A stretch of 64,000 bases of DNA from Hyposmocoma kahamanoa (GCF_003589595.1 NW_020653200.1:4124099-4188098), one strand, 5' to 3'. Positions 34,504 to 44,899 are shown, counted from the first letter of the stretch. Numbers and translations: made by a program. The notes: a model not told the origin generated them from the sequence alone.

Positions 34504-35040
34504 CGTGCCCGCCATCTTGGATTCACAAATAGTGCCATATTCACATTGAGCATCCCCAAATACCTCGAAAATGATACCCACATAGCATTTTTTTGAAAAA
34601 ATCGTGCCCGCCATCTTGAATTTAGAAATGAGTGCCATATTCGTAATGAATACCCCCAAGTACCTCGAAAATGATACCCATATTGCATTTATTTGAAAAC
34701 TCGTGTCCGCCATCTTGGATTTAGAAATGAGTGCCATATTCGTAATGAGCATCCCCAAATACCTCGAAAATGATACCCATATAGCATTTTTTTGAAAAAT
34801 CGTGCCCGCCATCTTGGATTTAGAAATGAGTGCCATATTCGTAATGAGCACCCCCAAGTACCTCGAAAATGATACCCATATTGCATTTATTTGAAAACTC
34901 GTGTCCGCCATCTTGGATTTAGAAATGAGTGCCATATTCGTAATGAGCATCCCCAAATACCTCCAAAAAGACACCCATATAGCATATTTTGAAAAATCGT
35001 GTCCGCCATCTTGGATTTACAAATAAGTGCTATATTCGTT
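34504..35040 (+). repeat. 99-bp tandem array with 198-bp higher order
   Basis: Units start with CGTGCCCGCCATCTTGGAT or CGTGTCCGCCATCTTGGAT at 34504, 34603, 34702, 34801, 34900 and 34998 (the last partial). Units alternate between two types. Type 1 has CACCCCCAAGTACC and TTGCATTTATTTG; type 2 has CATCCCCAAATACC and a TAGCAT-T-run ending. Positions 34603-34800 and 34801-34997 are therefore near-identical dimers. The long minus-strand frame of 164 codons across the array is a product of the repetition, not a gene. Confidence 0.92.
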
Positions 35041-35054
35041 TTTCATCGACAAAA

Positions 35055-35170
35055 CCGAGCATATCTGTAGGCACCTGATCGACATTGTCGATCGACAGTA
35101 ACGATCGACAAAATCGAGCACATCTGTAGGCACCTGATCGACAATGTCGGGCAAATCTGTAGGCACCTTT
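35055..35170 (+). repeat. Short repeats rich in CGATCGACA
   Basis: ATCTGTAGGCACCTGATCGAC occurs twice, and TCTGTAGGCACC a third time, within about 110 bp. CGATCGACA motifs lie between them. Confidence 0.8.
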
Positions 35171-35492
35171 AACTTAATGATGAGTTAAGCAAGATACAAT
35201 TTCCACACTTTTGAGGGAAATGTTATTCCATGGCATCATTATTTGTATATTTGTGTGCGTGCCGACGAGCGTAGTTACAAGTTGCTTACGCCTACATGAA
35301 TTTGGTTTTTGCCTCACTTGTGACAGTTCGTTTGATATGAAACTATCATTCTATGCGTTATTATTCTAAGGTTCACTCATATGAAAAAGTGCATTACGGC
35401 TTACGGAGAATATTTTGAGAAACAACAAATTCATTTCTGACCGTTTATAGTATTTTTTTCTTATTCATTCCGGAAACTTATACTGCGCCCCA

Positions 35493-36067
35493 CGAATTAT
35501 CGATCATTTAATATTATAATTTAGAGTATACACCGTAGATGCCTGAAAACGTACTTTCGAATAAATAAAGCAGTTAATTATCTGCGTGTTAACTACAGCT
35601 ATCGTTAGCTCATGTGGATTTCAGATAGATTACGCTAGAATTAATTACACAAATTGTTCCAGAACACAACCGACAATCAATAATTAATACCTGGTTTTCA
35701 GTTGACAACAAGTGCTGAAGACATACGTACTGCTCGTAATACATATTATATATTTTTTTTATTATATACTACTTACTTGTATTATAGCAGTTCCAATTGC
35801 TACCTGACAAATCAAAACATCCATAATTTGATAATAATATGGCATAGAATATTCCTATTGAGTTCTCAGTAAGCTTCGCATTGTAATAAGCTTAGTATTG
35901 TGCTTCGATCGTGAGATCGGACGGTTTTTCGAAAAGCGTGTGACGGCGGCCGCGTAATCTGCGTAAAAAACGTAACACATGTTAGTATTAAATTGCAATA
36001 TACTAAGTAATGTACCATGAAGTTTGACAGTCCAGCAGCAAAAGCGCCATTTCAATCAAGTAGGATT
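35493..36067. other. AT-rich spacer, no gene seen
   Basis: I recognise no feature between the mariner end and the next MITE. Confidence 0.4.
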
Positions 36068-36299
36068 GCCTTACTTTCTCAAACTCGTATCTTATAAAGA
36101 GTGATTATTCAGGAGATGGCAAAACATTCTGTTTATTTTAAATTTCTTTTTATGTTATTTTGAATGGATTACTTTAAGAATAGGTGAATATGAACTATGT
36201 GAATATGAAGAAAATATGCATGTAAAATTTGTATATACAATCCATTTTTTGTATTTCAGTAACTTTGTTCTTTAAGATACAAGTTTGAGAAAGTAAGGC
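36068..36299. mobile_element. MITE with long inverted ends, 232 bp
   Basis: The ends GCCTTACTTTCTCAAACT and (inverse) AGTTTGAGAAAGTAAGGC match except for one base near the inner limit, and the match continues as CGTATCTTA versus TAAGATAC with one change. The interior is AT-rich and non-coding. I could not identify a target duplication, so the superfamily is open. Confidence 0.75.
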
Positions 36300-37430
36300 T
36301 ACGTATACGTAGATAGGAACGTAACGCATTTTAATTCTACGGAATTGGCATTGAAATGTAGTAAACAATTAAGAAAAAAGCTGATCTTCTATAGAACAAA
36401 ATTATTTTTCGCCACGCCGATTTTACGCCGGTCAAATCATCGGCAGCGCGGCGCACATCTCTAGTATTGCAGATCCCATAGCAAAGTATTATTTATGTAA
36501 TTCCGTTTACAATGATCAGAAGATGTATTAAGTAGTACTCTTTTATCATAAGTACCTAGTACTATCATCCAAGTCGAACAGAACGAGTAATAAATAACTC
36601 TTCAAGAACTCAGAATTCAATAATAAATGAATCAATACTTCACTTATCGAATACTTCACTAGTTTCTAATAATTTTAATAATTTATTTTATACATTTTAT
36701 CTATAAGAAAATTCCCTCGGGTAATAAAAAAGGGCCTCGTCTAGACCGCTACCAAGACTTGCTACGCACGAGAAGGACGCCCCGGCCACACACCACGGGA
36801 GCAGACGAACACCGTCTCTGCAGCTCATCGTAGGTAGATACGGATAATTTGTCTTCACGATCCATCTTTACAAATTGATCGAAACGACGAATCGATAATG
36901 TATATTTATGTCGCTAACGATTAACTTCAACGAAAAGAGAGTAGCGACCATAGCGACGGAACGATACGATTACCGTAACGATGGAAAACTAGCAACCCAA
37001 ACGTCAGTTTATTATTTCTAAGGGTGTGTACCACAGATCACATAAATTCTTCCGTGGTGTGTACAAATCTGTGAAAGGCTCACGAGCTGAAAACGTGTTC
37101 GCCATTCGCCTGATCTGTATTGACCTTAATAAAAACAAATCCGATTATCGACGATCTTTATTACATTGCATTGAAGTTACTCACCTTGTGAAATAGATAA
37201 ATGTATTGTTAGTACATGGTTATCAAAAACAACACCAGCAGAGGCTAGCACGGTAAAGCGCTACTTGCGCGGGAGCTACATAAAGCGAGATACTGTTATA
37301 CTCCCAAAGAACAATAAATACAGTCGAAGTGACTGTAGTGAGTTCTTTAGACCTATTTGAGTTCAGTCCGCCACATGTACGGTATGGTTGTGTCAATTCT
37401 TTAACGTAAATTCTCTAAAATAGTAGAAAA
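36300..37430. other. Spacer; repeat piece shared with 22.3 kb
   Basis: No gene. CGCCACGCCGATTTTACGCC at about 36411 and GCGCACATCTCTAG at about 36453 are the inverse of sequence near 22250-22335. The remainder shows nothing I recognise. Confidence 0.45.
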
Positions 37431-37845
37431 ATGCCTTACTGTTCTGTTTTGGAGTGCAAAAAAGATAGCCGCACCAAAAATATTACCTGTGGTGGCATTT
37501 CGTAACATCGGCAAGTTTTATTGTACTAAATTTTCGATTTCCTGTTTATAGAAAAAAGCATTTTTTTTGTTACAAGAAACGAAAGTAAAGCGACCCATTC
37601 ACTACCTGCATGTGGGTACCCCGTGCAGGCAAGAGACTGCTGCACTATCCTGCGTATGGTCCACGTACGGAGTCTCACAGGTCGCATTGCACGATTGCAG
37701 GATGGTTTACACGTTGCGACTACATTTATAATCCTGCATTACGCGGCAGATGGCAAAGCGGACTTGCAATGCAGGGTAATGAATGCCCCGTTTTAAGCTT
37801 ATACCCCTGCAATGTGGTCGTTTCATTTTTAGAGAACTAAATATT
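37431..37845 (+). pseudogene. Second type of THAP-like start, possible P-like relic
   Basis: ATGCCTTACTGTTCTGTTTT encodes MPYCSVLECKKDSRTKNITC then GGIS, resembling the C-x4-C start of a THAP zinc finger, and is then broken by a stop. A GC-richer block of unknown origin (37600-37800) follows. TTCTCTAAAA near 37409 and its inverse near 37833 could be remnants of inverted ends. Assignment to a P-like element is tentative. It could instead be a broken host THAP exon. Confidence 0.35.
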
Positions 37846-38050
37846 TAATTCCAATTCGTCGTCGTTCAGCAATTAACCGCTAGAGTGCAGCACATTAATT
37901 GAAATTTCAATAAAATTGAAATTGAAACACACACCCACAGATAATGGCAATATCTAGCGCCTCTATGTCTCTAACAGAAGTCGCGTGCTTTCATGCTGTT
38001 CTTACATGTAGGTAAGTAGGTAGGTATTGAGTATTCGTAAGTACCTATTT
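37846..38050. other. Spacer left of the large nested element
   Basis: Nothing is recognised. Short TAGGTAAGTAGGTAGGTA repeats lie at about 38010. Confidence 0.4.
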
Positions 38051-38058
38051 GTCTAATG
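38051..38058 (+). repeat. 8-bp target duplication, left, of the large hAT
   Basis: GTCTAATG here is identical to 45736-45743, 7.7 kb away, and directly flanks the two hAT ends. Confidence 0.9.
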
Positions 38059-38766
38059 CAGCCTTTCCCAAAGTGGGCGATAACGCCCCTTTGTGGGCGC
38101 TGCAGGCCTAAAGGGGGCGGTAAGAGACCCAGAAAAAAATGGGGGCGTTGTGTAGAGGCTTAGAGGGAGATTTGTATTTTCATCTAGGAAGACACTTAGA
38201 CACCGACTGAGCTCTCGACTCTCGACTACAACTTGCGAACATCAACTAATATTAATTAAGAGATTGCTCATACTAACTCGGTTCGATATTTCTCTCCGTG
38301 TAGTTCATATGTCTTATTATGACATATGTTTTATTGAATAAATAAAATAAAAATCATGTCAATCGGTCGCTGCGTTTCGAAATGAAAGTAGACACAAACA
38401 AACAAATAAAAAGGCAACAAACACAGTTTCGCATTTTAATAGTTATTAGTATTCCTAGATAGGTAATTTTCGTAGGTAATGGACCGCGGGCAATCATGTT
38501 TTAACAAATTTTTGTTAAATAACCCGATTTGTGCATTCCTGTATCACTCGGCTGGTTCATAGAATACTTGTTCTTACTTGTTGAGTACGATTAAGCGTCG
38601 AATGAGATAAACGAGTTTATGCATGTTCGTCTTATTCCTCTCGGTGCGTGCTGCTTATGCAATCCTATTTAAACAACGTAATTTTATTTTCATATGCGGT
38701 TTCGCGCGTAATAGATAAGCAGTATTTAAGTTCAATACTTACTTACGTATTTCTCAAAACAAAACA

Positions 38767-40397
38767 ATGTCGGAAGTAAAAAGAAGAGACGACAATACTA
38801 TGCGGAATATATTAAATTCGGATTCATTGAAAATCCCACAAACCCATCGTCGCCTTTGTGCCTTCTTTATCTAAAAACATTTTTGAATGAAGCAATGAAG
38901 CCTTCAAGACTGCAAGATCATTTGAATAAAATGCACCCAGATAAGAAAGACAAGAATTTAGCATATGTTCAAGACCTAGAGAAGACGCATACAACTCAGC
39001 CAAGTGTAGCAAAACTCTTTTCGGCGGCTGCTAAGCAAGATGACGACGGACCGAAGTCCGTTCGAAGTTTCGTACAATATCTCTTTGTTAATTGGTCAAA
39101 AAGGCAAATCACACAACATCGGAGAAGAGTTAATTTTGCCAGCGATAAAGGAGGTAATAACTACTGTACTTACCGGCCGCAGATATTATCCGAAAAATTC
39201 CTTTGAGTAATAATTCTGTGCAAAGACGAATTGATGAAATGGTTGAAAACATTGAAGAATCATTGCAATCATCTGAGGACTAGTTAATTCTCAATTCAGC
39301 TCGATGAGTCCACTTTACCAACTAATGAAGCATTGTTGCTGTCTTACGTGAGGTTTATTAAAGATGAGAAAATATGTGAAGACGTATTGTTTGCTAGAAA
39401 TTTAGAGACTTATACAAAAGGTGAAACCATATCCAATACATTGGAAAAGTTTTGTGATGAGAAAGAGATTCCCTTGAAAAATATTATATCAGTTGCTACG
39501 GATGGCGCTCCGGCTATGACAGGGTGCCATGAAAGCTTCATAGCGTACTGAAAAAATAAAATTCCAGATGTGCTTGCTGTACATTGCGTTATTCATAGAT
39601 AACATTTGGTTGCTAGAAATTTAAGTGAACGACTATTTCAATCACTGCAATATGTCATCAAAGCAGGCAACAAAATCCCTAACAGCTCTTTGAATGATAG
39701 ATTATTACATCAGCTTTGTGTTTCTAATGACGAAAATTTGAACCGTTTGTTGTTTCATACTGAAGTTCATTGGCTATCAAGAGGCAATTTACTGACTCGA
39801 TTTTACAATCTGTTTAACTCTGTGATAGAGTTCTTGGAAACTAAAGATACAGAATTGCGCAACAAGCTCATTACATCAAAGAACTGCTACAACAACAAAC
39901 TGCTTCTACACAAAAAGAATATGGGCAGACGTGAGTTTCACAATTTTCCGAATTTATCAGTATCCTGCAGTAAAGACGACTTGTTTGTCTACTGCCAACA
40001 TTTGGAAAACGTCCACATTGATTGCACCGAACGATACCAGGACATTTTGAACTTGGAAATACCAGACTGGGTGTTAGATCCGTTTTCAAATGTCAACATA
40101 GCCATATCACCTCAGCTGGAAGAAGAACTTATAGAATTGACAACGAACTAAGAAATAAAAATCAAGTTCAAAAATGGCTACCAAGAATTTTGGCTACAAA
40201 AACCGATCCCACAATTGTACCCTGGAATGTGGTCAATCGTTCAACGATTCTTGATAGCATTCCCATCATTATATTTGTGTGAACGTGGCTTTAGTGCTGT
40301 GACAACGGTGCTTACTAAAAAGAGAAATCGTTTACATGTTACCGAACTTGCTATCAACAAACTTATTAAACAGCATCAGATTCATCCTTCACATTAG
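38767..40397 (+). pseudogene. hAT transposase, ZBED5-like, decayed
   Basis: It is homologous to the gene at 19833. Recognisable parts are MKPSRLQDHLNKMHPDKKDK (zinc-finger end), LDESTL-equivalent sequence at about 39300, SYVRFIKDEKI, VATDGAPAM at about 39490, HTEVHWLSRG at about 39760, YLCERGFSAV (C-terminal catalytic Glu) at about 40270, and the final HQIHPSH before the stop at 40395. The zinc finger has lost a cysteine (CLLY instead of CLLC). At least five frameshifts or stops interrupt it. This copy is clearly older than the one at 18.7 kb. Confidence 0.9.
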
Positions 40398-40494
40398 TAT
40401 TAGAATCGATTATGTTTGTTTTAATTTGAATAAAAGATCTATAAAAAATACTACAAAGTTGCGTTTCAATAATCATTCTCATTGGCAGGTGTAG

Positions 40495-40572
40495 CCCGTA
40501 AGAGTTAACTTGAGACCTGAGCGCCGTTGTGTACTACTTACTGCGCTCAGGTCTCAAGTTAACTCTTGCGGG
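40495..40572. repeat. Near-perfect 30-bp-arm hairpin
   Basis: CCCGTAAGAGTTAACTTGAG then ACCTGAGCGC is mirrored by GCGCTCAGGTCTCAAGTTAA then CTCTTGCGGG with one mismatch and an 18-base loop. It lies in the 3' untranslated part of the decayed hAT. It may be a tiny MITE, a subterminal hairpin of the hAT, or a structured RNA in the transcript end. Confidence 0.85.
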
Positions 40573-40706
40573 TTTTAGTAAAAGTCTCGTTTAGAATGAG
40601 CGTTTAATCTACGCTAATATAACTAACTCACAATAATTAATTTAATTTTGTAGTGGTTTTTAAGTAGGTAAACAATGGGGGCGGCAAATAGTTATTTGTT
40701 CAACAA

Positions 40707-40864
40707 GAGAGCAAAGTCGTTTTTTGGTGCGAGTGCTGTTTTTGAGTCCTGAGCAAGCGAAAGATTCTATAGTTGAATCACGAGCGTAGCGAGTGATTCA
40801 GAATTAGAATCTTGAGCGAAGCGAGGGACTCAAAAATACGAGCTGCAAAATAACTTTGCTCTCG
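40707..40864. repeat. GC-richer imperfect palindrome with GAGCGAAGCGAG motifs
   Basis: GAGAGCAAAGT at the left and ACTTTGCTCTC at the right are inverted. Inside them, TTTTTGAGTCCTGAGCAAGC pairs with GAGCGAAGCGAGGGACTCAAA, and a central CACGAGCGTAGCGAGTG is itself palindromic. It lies between the hAT remainder and the first inverted end of the recombinase element. It may be a separate MITE or the outer end of that element. Confidence 0.75.
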
Positions 40865-40993
40865 CGTGATACATACAACTTTTCACCTCAGCAGCGAGAA
40901 CATATATATATACTAAAGGGACAAGTAATAAAAACACGTCATGAAAGCAAATGCATCATTGTATATTTACAAAAATACAGAATTTACAAAAAA

Positions 40994-42442
40994 TTAAAAG
41001 TGGAACGTGAAGTTTGTACAATTCTGTAGATTAAAAGTTACTGTTTTATTTGGAACAGTAATCGTCGTAGTGTTTGCTACTTGAGTAGTGGTCGAGGTTT
41101 CATTATGAGTTGAGCTGGATTGTGACCCTTCCCGCACCGTAAAAGTTGGTGATTCTGGGCGGGTTTGGGTATGATTCGCATCACTGGAGGTGCTAGGTTG
41201 TGCCCAAGAATGCGAAGTCTGTTTTAGGTTTATCGAATCTATAATACGCTTACAGATTTTTGATTTATTTTCTATTGAATCTTCGATATATCCTTCAGCC
41301 ACTGCATTTGATCTCCAACCGCCATGGCGCTTCAACGTTGTGAGGTCAGCTCCTCCATCTGCCAAAAGAGTGGCTGATGTTCGCCTGAAGCAGTGGCCAG
41401 TGTATAGCTGCGGCTCTTTCAAATCTAAAAATGTTGCGATTTCTCGTGCAGTCGCTCCTATTTTATTAATACCCATCGGTTGCCGCGTACATTTTCCATT
41501 ACGATATTGTATGAAAAAGCGGTCTGTGATCGTATTGGGAGGGCGCAATGCTTTATATTTCTGGACAACGTGTGCGTATTCCTCACGGACGACGAACGAC
41601 CTGTCTATATTTGTTTTCGTATTTGGCAGGTTAATCAAAAGAAGGTCGCTGGAATGTTGTTCAATGGCATTAGGAGTTAGATTCAATAACTCGTTGGAGC
41701 GGCATGCTCCATTTATTCCAATGATAAGGATGACCTGAAACATAAATAAAACGTCAATAAGTATTGTGTCTTTTAGAGCAGTCTTAAACGTGGATTTCTC
41801 ATAATATGTAGCGTTATTTTTAACCATAAAGTTCCAATACAAGTCGCCAAAACAACACATTTAAGTAGGTAAGTATAATTATGTTGATAGAAATTGATAA
41901 CATAACTACCAAAGTCAAAATTGTATTAACAATTAAAATATAACGCTACGACAACAGTAATAATATTCAATACTTACTTTTGCGGCTAGGAAAGTGCAAT
42001 CTGGAGCTTCATTAAGAAATTTTTCAATATTAGCAGCCGTGAAAACTTTCGATTTTTTTGATTTGTGGCCGACGGCCGATCTTTTCAAAAACGCAATCAG
42101 CTTTGCGTAAGTGTTTATATGGACGTTATTTTTAGTTTGTAATGTAGCTTTCAACATCGAATATATACTCCACATCGTTGACGGCTGTTTTGTATGCGAC
42201 ATTTCAATGAAATAAGACAGAAGCACAGTTTCCGACATAGTGTTTCCTGCGCCCTTTTCGTGCCTCCATTTGTCAAAATGTTCGTAGACTTTCAGGTACT
42301 TTTCACGAGATTTACTAGGCAAGAAACTTAGTTCAGCATTTTTAACAGTTTCAACCATAGATTTAGTATATCCATAGATTGGCCCTGACGTATTGGAGAC
42401 GAGACCAAAACAAAAATACATCTGTGTGCGTATAATGTGCAT
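40994..42442 (-). CDS. Tyrosine recombinase (Crypton-like), two exons
   Basis: Exon 1 is 42442-41978 and exon 2 is 41734-40994, with a 243-bp intron bounded by AAAA|GTAAGTA and TTATGTTTCAG|GTC. The join is in phase and gives about 401 residues. Residues 1-155 form a SAM-like/core-binding domain (AELSFLPSKSREKYLKVYEH, NKW-like motif FDKWR, then helices). The catalytic domain has R167 (ACRSNEL), K195 (NTKTNI), H269 and R272 (TGHCFRRTSA), W295 and Y304 (AVAEGYIEDS): the full R-K-H-R-W-Y set of DNA strand-exchange recombinases. A Ser/Thr-rich tail follows. The first ATG is used; an internal Met at residue 29 (MVETVKN) may be the real start. No stop or frameshift is seen, in contrast to the decayed hAT around it. 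It could be a Crypton or a domesticated relative. Confidence 0.82.
41735..41977 (-). other. Intron of the tyrosine recombinase gene
   Basis: GT-AG intron of 243 bases with a consensus donor (GTAAGT) and a TTTATGTTTCAG acceptor. It is AT-rich and contains in-frame stops on the coding strand. Confidence 0.8.
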
Positions 42443-42824
42443 GTGTGCAAGATAAATAGTGTTGCGCCATCCACTGATTTAACTTTAATATCGATTAACA
42501 TATTACACCGGCATTTCACTTCGTTGTATTCACCAAAATGTCTTAACGCAAAATACCGAGACGTTAATTAACTAGTTAATTAATGATTCAATAGAAAATT
42601 AAGAAAGCTACTATCACCTTCTGGTAGTGCCACAGGATGGTAGGTAAACAATGGGGACTTTCACCCAAGATAACACTATGGCTCTACAAAATGGTGATAA
42701 GACCCATGATCAGTTACGGCGCGATAGTATAGAGGCCACGAACCAAGCTGACGACCGCAACCTACAAACAAATATAACTATTATAATTATTGTATGATAT
42801 GATAACATAGATATGATATGATAA

Positions 42825-43048
42825 CTGCCTCTGTGGCCTAACGGTTACCATGCCGGACTGCCACGCAGAGGTCCCAGGTTCGATTCCCGGGCCGGGAGAA
42901 ATATTTGTATGACCTACATTTGTTTCTTTCGTGAGTTTGGGTGTAATTTGTGGTTGTCTATATGTATGTGTGTCCATGGCACCCGCGACACAGGGTTTCC
43001 CTAGTGCGGGGCTATGTTGAGTGTGTGTGTTATTATTATTATTATTAT
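42825..43048 (+). repeat. Full-length SINE, family S1
   Basis: The tRNA-like head CTGCCTCTGTGGCCTAACGG (A-box) and GGTTCGATTCCCGGGCCGGG (B-box) is followed by a body with CATGGCACCCGCGACACAGG and CTAGTGCGGGGCTA and a (TTA)n tail. It is inserted upstream of the recombinase gene, inside the same element. The minus-strand frame across it is spurious. Confidence 0.9.
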
Positions 43049-43090
43049 AGAAGTGCATCACAGCAGTGAATTTGCAGATAAGTAATAGAA

Positions 43091-43505
43091 CCAAAAAACC
43101 GGCCAAGTGCGAGTTCAACTCGCGCGGAGAGGTTTCGGTACAAACTTAACATTGTAGTTGAAGAATATGTTCTCCAATAGATTCCAACAGCAAATATAGG
43201 TTTATTCGCGCAATAGTAGGAAATTTAAAGACAATTTCTGTATTTTTTCAAAACTTTAGGCTCTGTAGTTTCGAAGATAAAGGGTAGAATGATCATTTTT
43301 TGTCTATTTTCTTAAACAACATAAAAATATTTATATTTCATAATTACAAAAAATATATATTCTTAAGAACTTTCCCTCCCAATAGTGACTTAAAAATTTA
43401 GAATTAATTTATTTACGTTGCACGTTTTGGTCACACAAATGAATATGTGTACCAAATTTGAAAAAAATCAGTATCGTATTTTGGAACAGAACAGAACTCT
43501 AACAA
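43091..43505 (+). repeat. GGCCAAGTGCGAG repeat, truncated
   Basis: It begins AAAAAACCGGCCAAGTGCGAG then TTCAACTCGCGCGGAG, the familiar opening of a very abundant lepidopteran repeat, and continues into AT-rich sequence ending near CAGTATCGTATTTTGGAACAG. The usual closing block (GACGGACGG...GGTACGGAACCC) is not seen. Confidence 0.65.
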
Positions 43506-44899
43506 CAATAAATCGCTGATTTCTTGTTGATGAGAGTAGTGCTACACAAAAATCAATTAATTGTAAGACATACCGCATGAATAATGTGGTTACAGAACCA
43601 GAACGTAGCTTTACTCTTTGCTTGCCTCTAAAGGCGTTTTATTTAAAAGCATTTTTCCTCAGTGTTTGTTTGCTGCATATTTTTGAAAACTTTTTGGAAA
43701 GTGTAACGAAAGCAGTACAGGATGGCGGACAAGCGAAATGAAAATAAAATGTCGTTATTTTGGTATTTATTCGGGCAGAGTTTCACCCTATTAATAATTG
43801 ATACGATAATGTGTTGTTACAATGGCGCCAACTCGTATTTATACTTATTCCTCTCCAAAAATGAATTAGATACTAGAATTCAAAATCTTTGTACATAGAT
43901 GAGAAACTACGTATTGAAAAGCTATTTGGAATTAATAATAAATCGAACACAGCATCAAACTATTATCAAGCTATCAGTTCTAAACAAGAATGTAAATTTT
44001 AAGAGGAAGTTTTAATTTAATTCTAGTAGTATCTTGAACTAAGTGGCGTTGTATAATTATTTCACATAATACATTTCTAATTAGTAATTCTAGGATTGTG
44101 AGAAATTAATAATTATTTATCATTTTATTTACAATAATTTCTAGTTATATTTATTAAATTTATTAAATGATGCACTATTGGTCGAGGGCTTCATGTGCGG
44201 ATGGCGGTGGCGCCACCAGTGGACATCGAAGCTAACAAAAGTCTTCTTTCTTTAGCTTTATAAGCCATTTCTGTCGTACTTCAATGTTTTGAGGAAATCT
44301 GAATCAACAACAATAATTAACATAAAAAATGGGTGCCTCAACTATGCTATTAAAAGAAATTTTCGTTTTAATGTGAACAAAATATAATGTACTAATGCAA
44401 TATTAATTAAATATAAAGTACTAAATCCAGAAATTTCTGATTCAATAAATAAAAAAAAATTAAGTATGAAGATGATTTCGGCTGTATGCAAGTCACGCCT
44501 TTGCCTTTCTTTTTTTCAGTTAATGACATCTCGATAACATATTATCGATTGCGTCAATCTCTATGAAAGTGGGGTTATGAATTTCAGAAATTCACGTATT
44601 TGATATATTTTTTAATTGAATTCGTATACATTTGGGTTATTAATGCACTTGAATGGTATAATTTTACGGATATATTTAAGTAAAAAACTTTTGTGGTAGT
44701 GCTTTTAGACAGCTAAAAATTTAAATAGTACTTACATGTGAAATGTACAATTCTGCGAGTTTTCCTTTTTAGATAAGTTACATCCGGACACTGAAAACTT
44801 TACAATGACTAATAAACGTCCGTTTAACACTATTTCACATTTTAAAACCAATTATTTTTCAAAAATAAACGAAATTTGTTTCGTTGTCAGCTGACCCTA
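43506..44899. other. AT-rich interior of the recombinase element
   Basis: No further gene is seen. ATCGATAA-type motifs occur at about 44530. This interval separates the two divergent 5'-like segments. Confidence 0.4.

Larger units (their letters stand above)
33530..35370 (+). mobile_element. P-element-like transposon, 1,841 bp, with internal tandem array
   Basis: It has the same 22-bp inverted ends as the 378-bp copy and the same 11-bp internal inverted repeat (33570-33580 and 35309-35319). The flanks are GTTCATTC at 33522 and GTTCACTC at 35371, an 8-bp duplication with one mismatch. It inserted into the mariner near its 3' end. The interior holds the THAP exon start, AT-rich DNA, an inverted repeat unit, six 99-bp tandem units and a short repeat rich in CGATCGACA. 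No transposase core is present. Confidence 0.85.
32586..35440 (+). pseudogene. mariner transposase, DD34D, broken and split
   Basis: The frame begins MDLTRESFRSM at 32586. It continues in pieces through a helix-turn-helix region (FNRGR-like segment, EFRDGRPSTAV, NIDAVRRM, DRHVTYHEIRASLGI). The catalytic triad codons are visible at 33049 (GDETW), 33282 (DHDNASSH) and 33387 (YSPDLAPCD), with the last two 35 codons apart as in DD34D mariner. Stops and frameshifts break it, including a TAG just before DHDN. The P-like element splits the C-terminus; beyond it the frame resumes as HMKKCITAYGEYFEKQQIHF and a stop at 35438. It is certainly inactive. Confidence 0.9.
32405..35492 (+). mobile_element. 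mariner element interrupted by a P-like element
   Basis: The left end (GGGCCCATTATAAATTTCCGG) and the inverted right end (GGGGCGCAGTATAAGTTTCCGG) are imperfect inverted repeats of about 20 bp. Removing the P-like insertion at 33530-35370 leaves about 1.24 kb, a normal mariner size. The outer boundaries are approximate because the expected TA duplication is not obvious on the right. Confidence 0.8.

Noticed and set aside
34480..34974. 164-codon open frame on the minus strand
   Set aside because: It runs exactly through the 99-bp tandem array; because 99 is a multiple of three the frame stays open by repetition. The peptide is just the repeat translated.
34504..35040. A CRISPR array
   Set aside because: The repeated unit is 99 bp with no unique spacers, and the sequence is eukaryotic. 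It is an ordinary tandem repeat.
41190..41738. 182-codon plus-strand frame
   Set aside because: It is the antisense shadow of the recombinase catalytic exon, which has the conserved residues.
40994..42442. A bacterial or phage integrase contaminant
   Set aside because: The gene has a eukaryotic GT-AG intron and sits inside an insect hAT element with intact flanking duplications.
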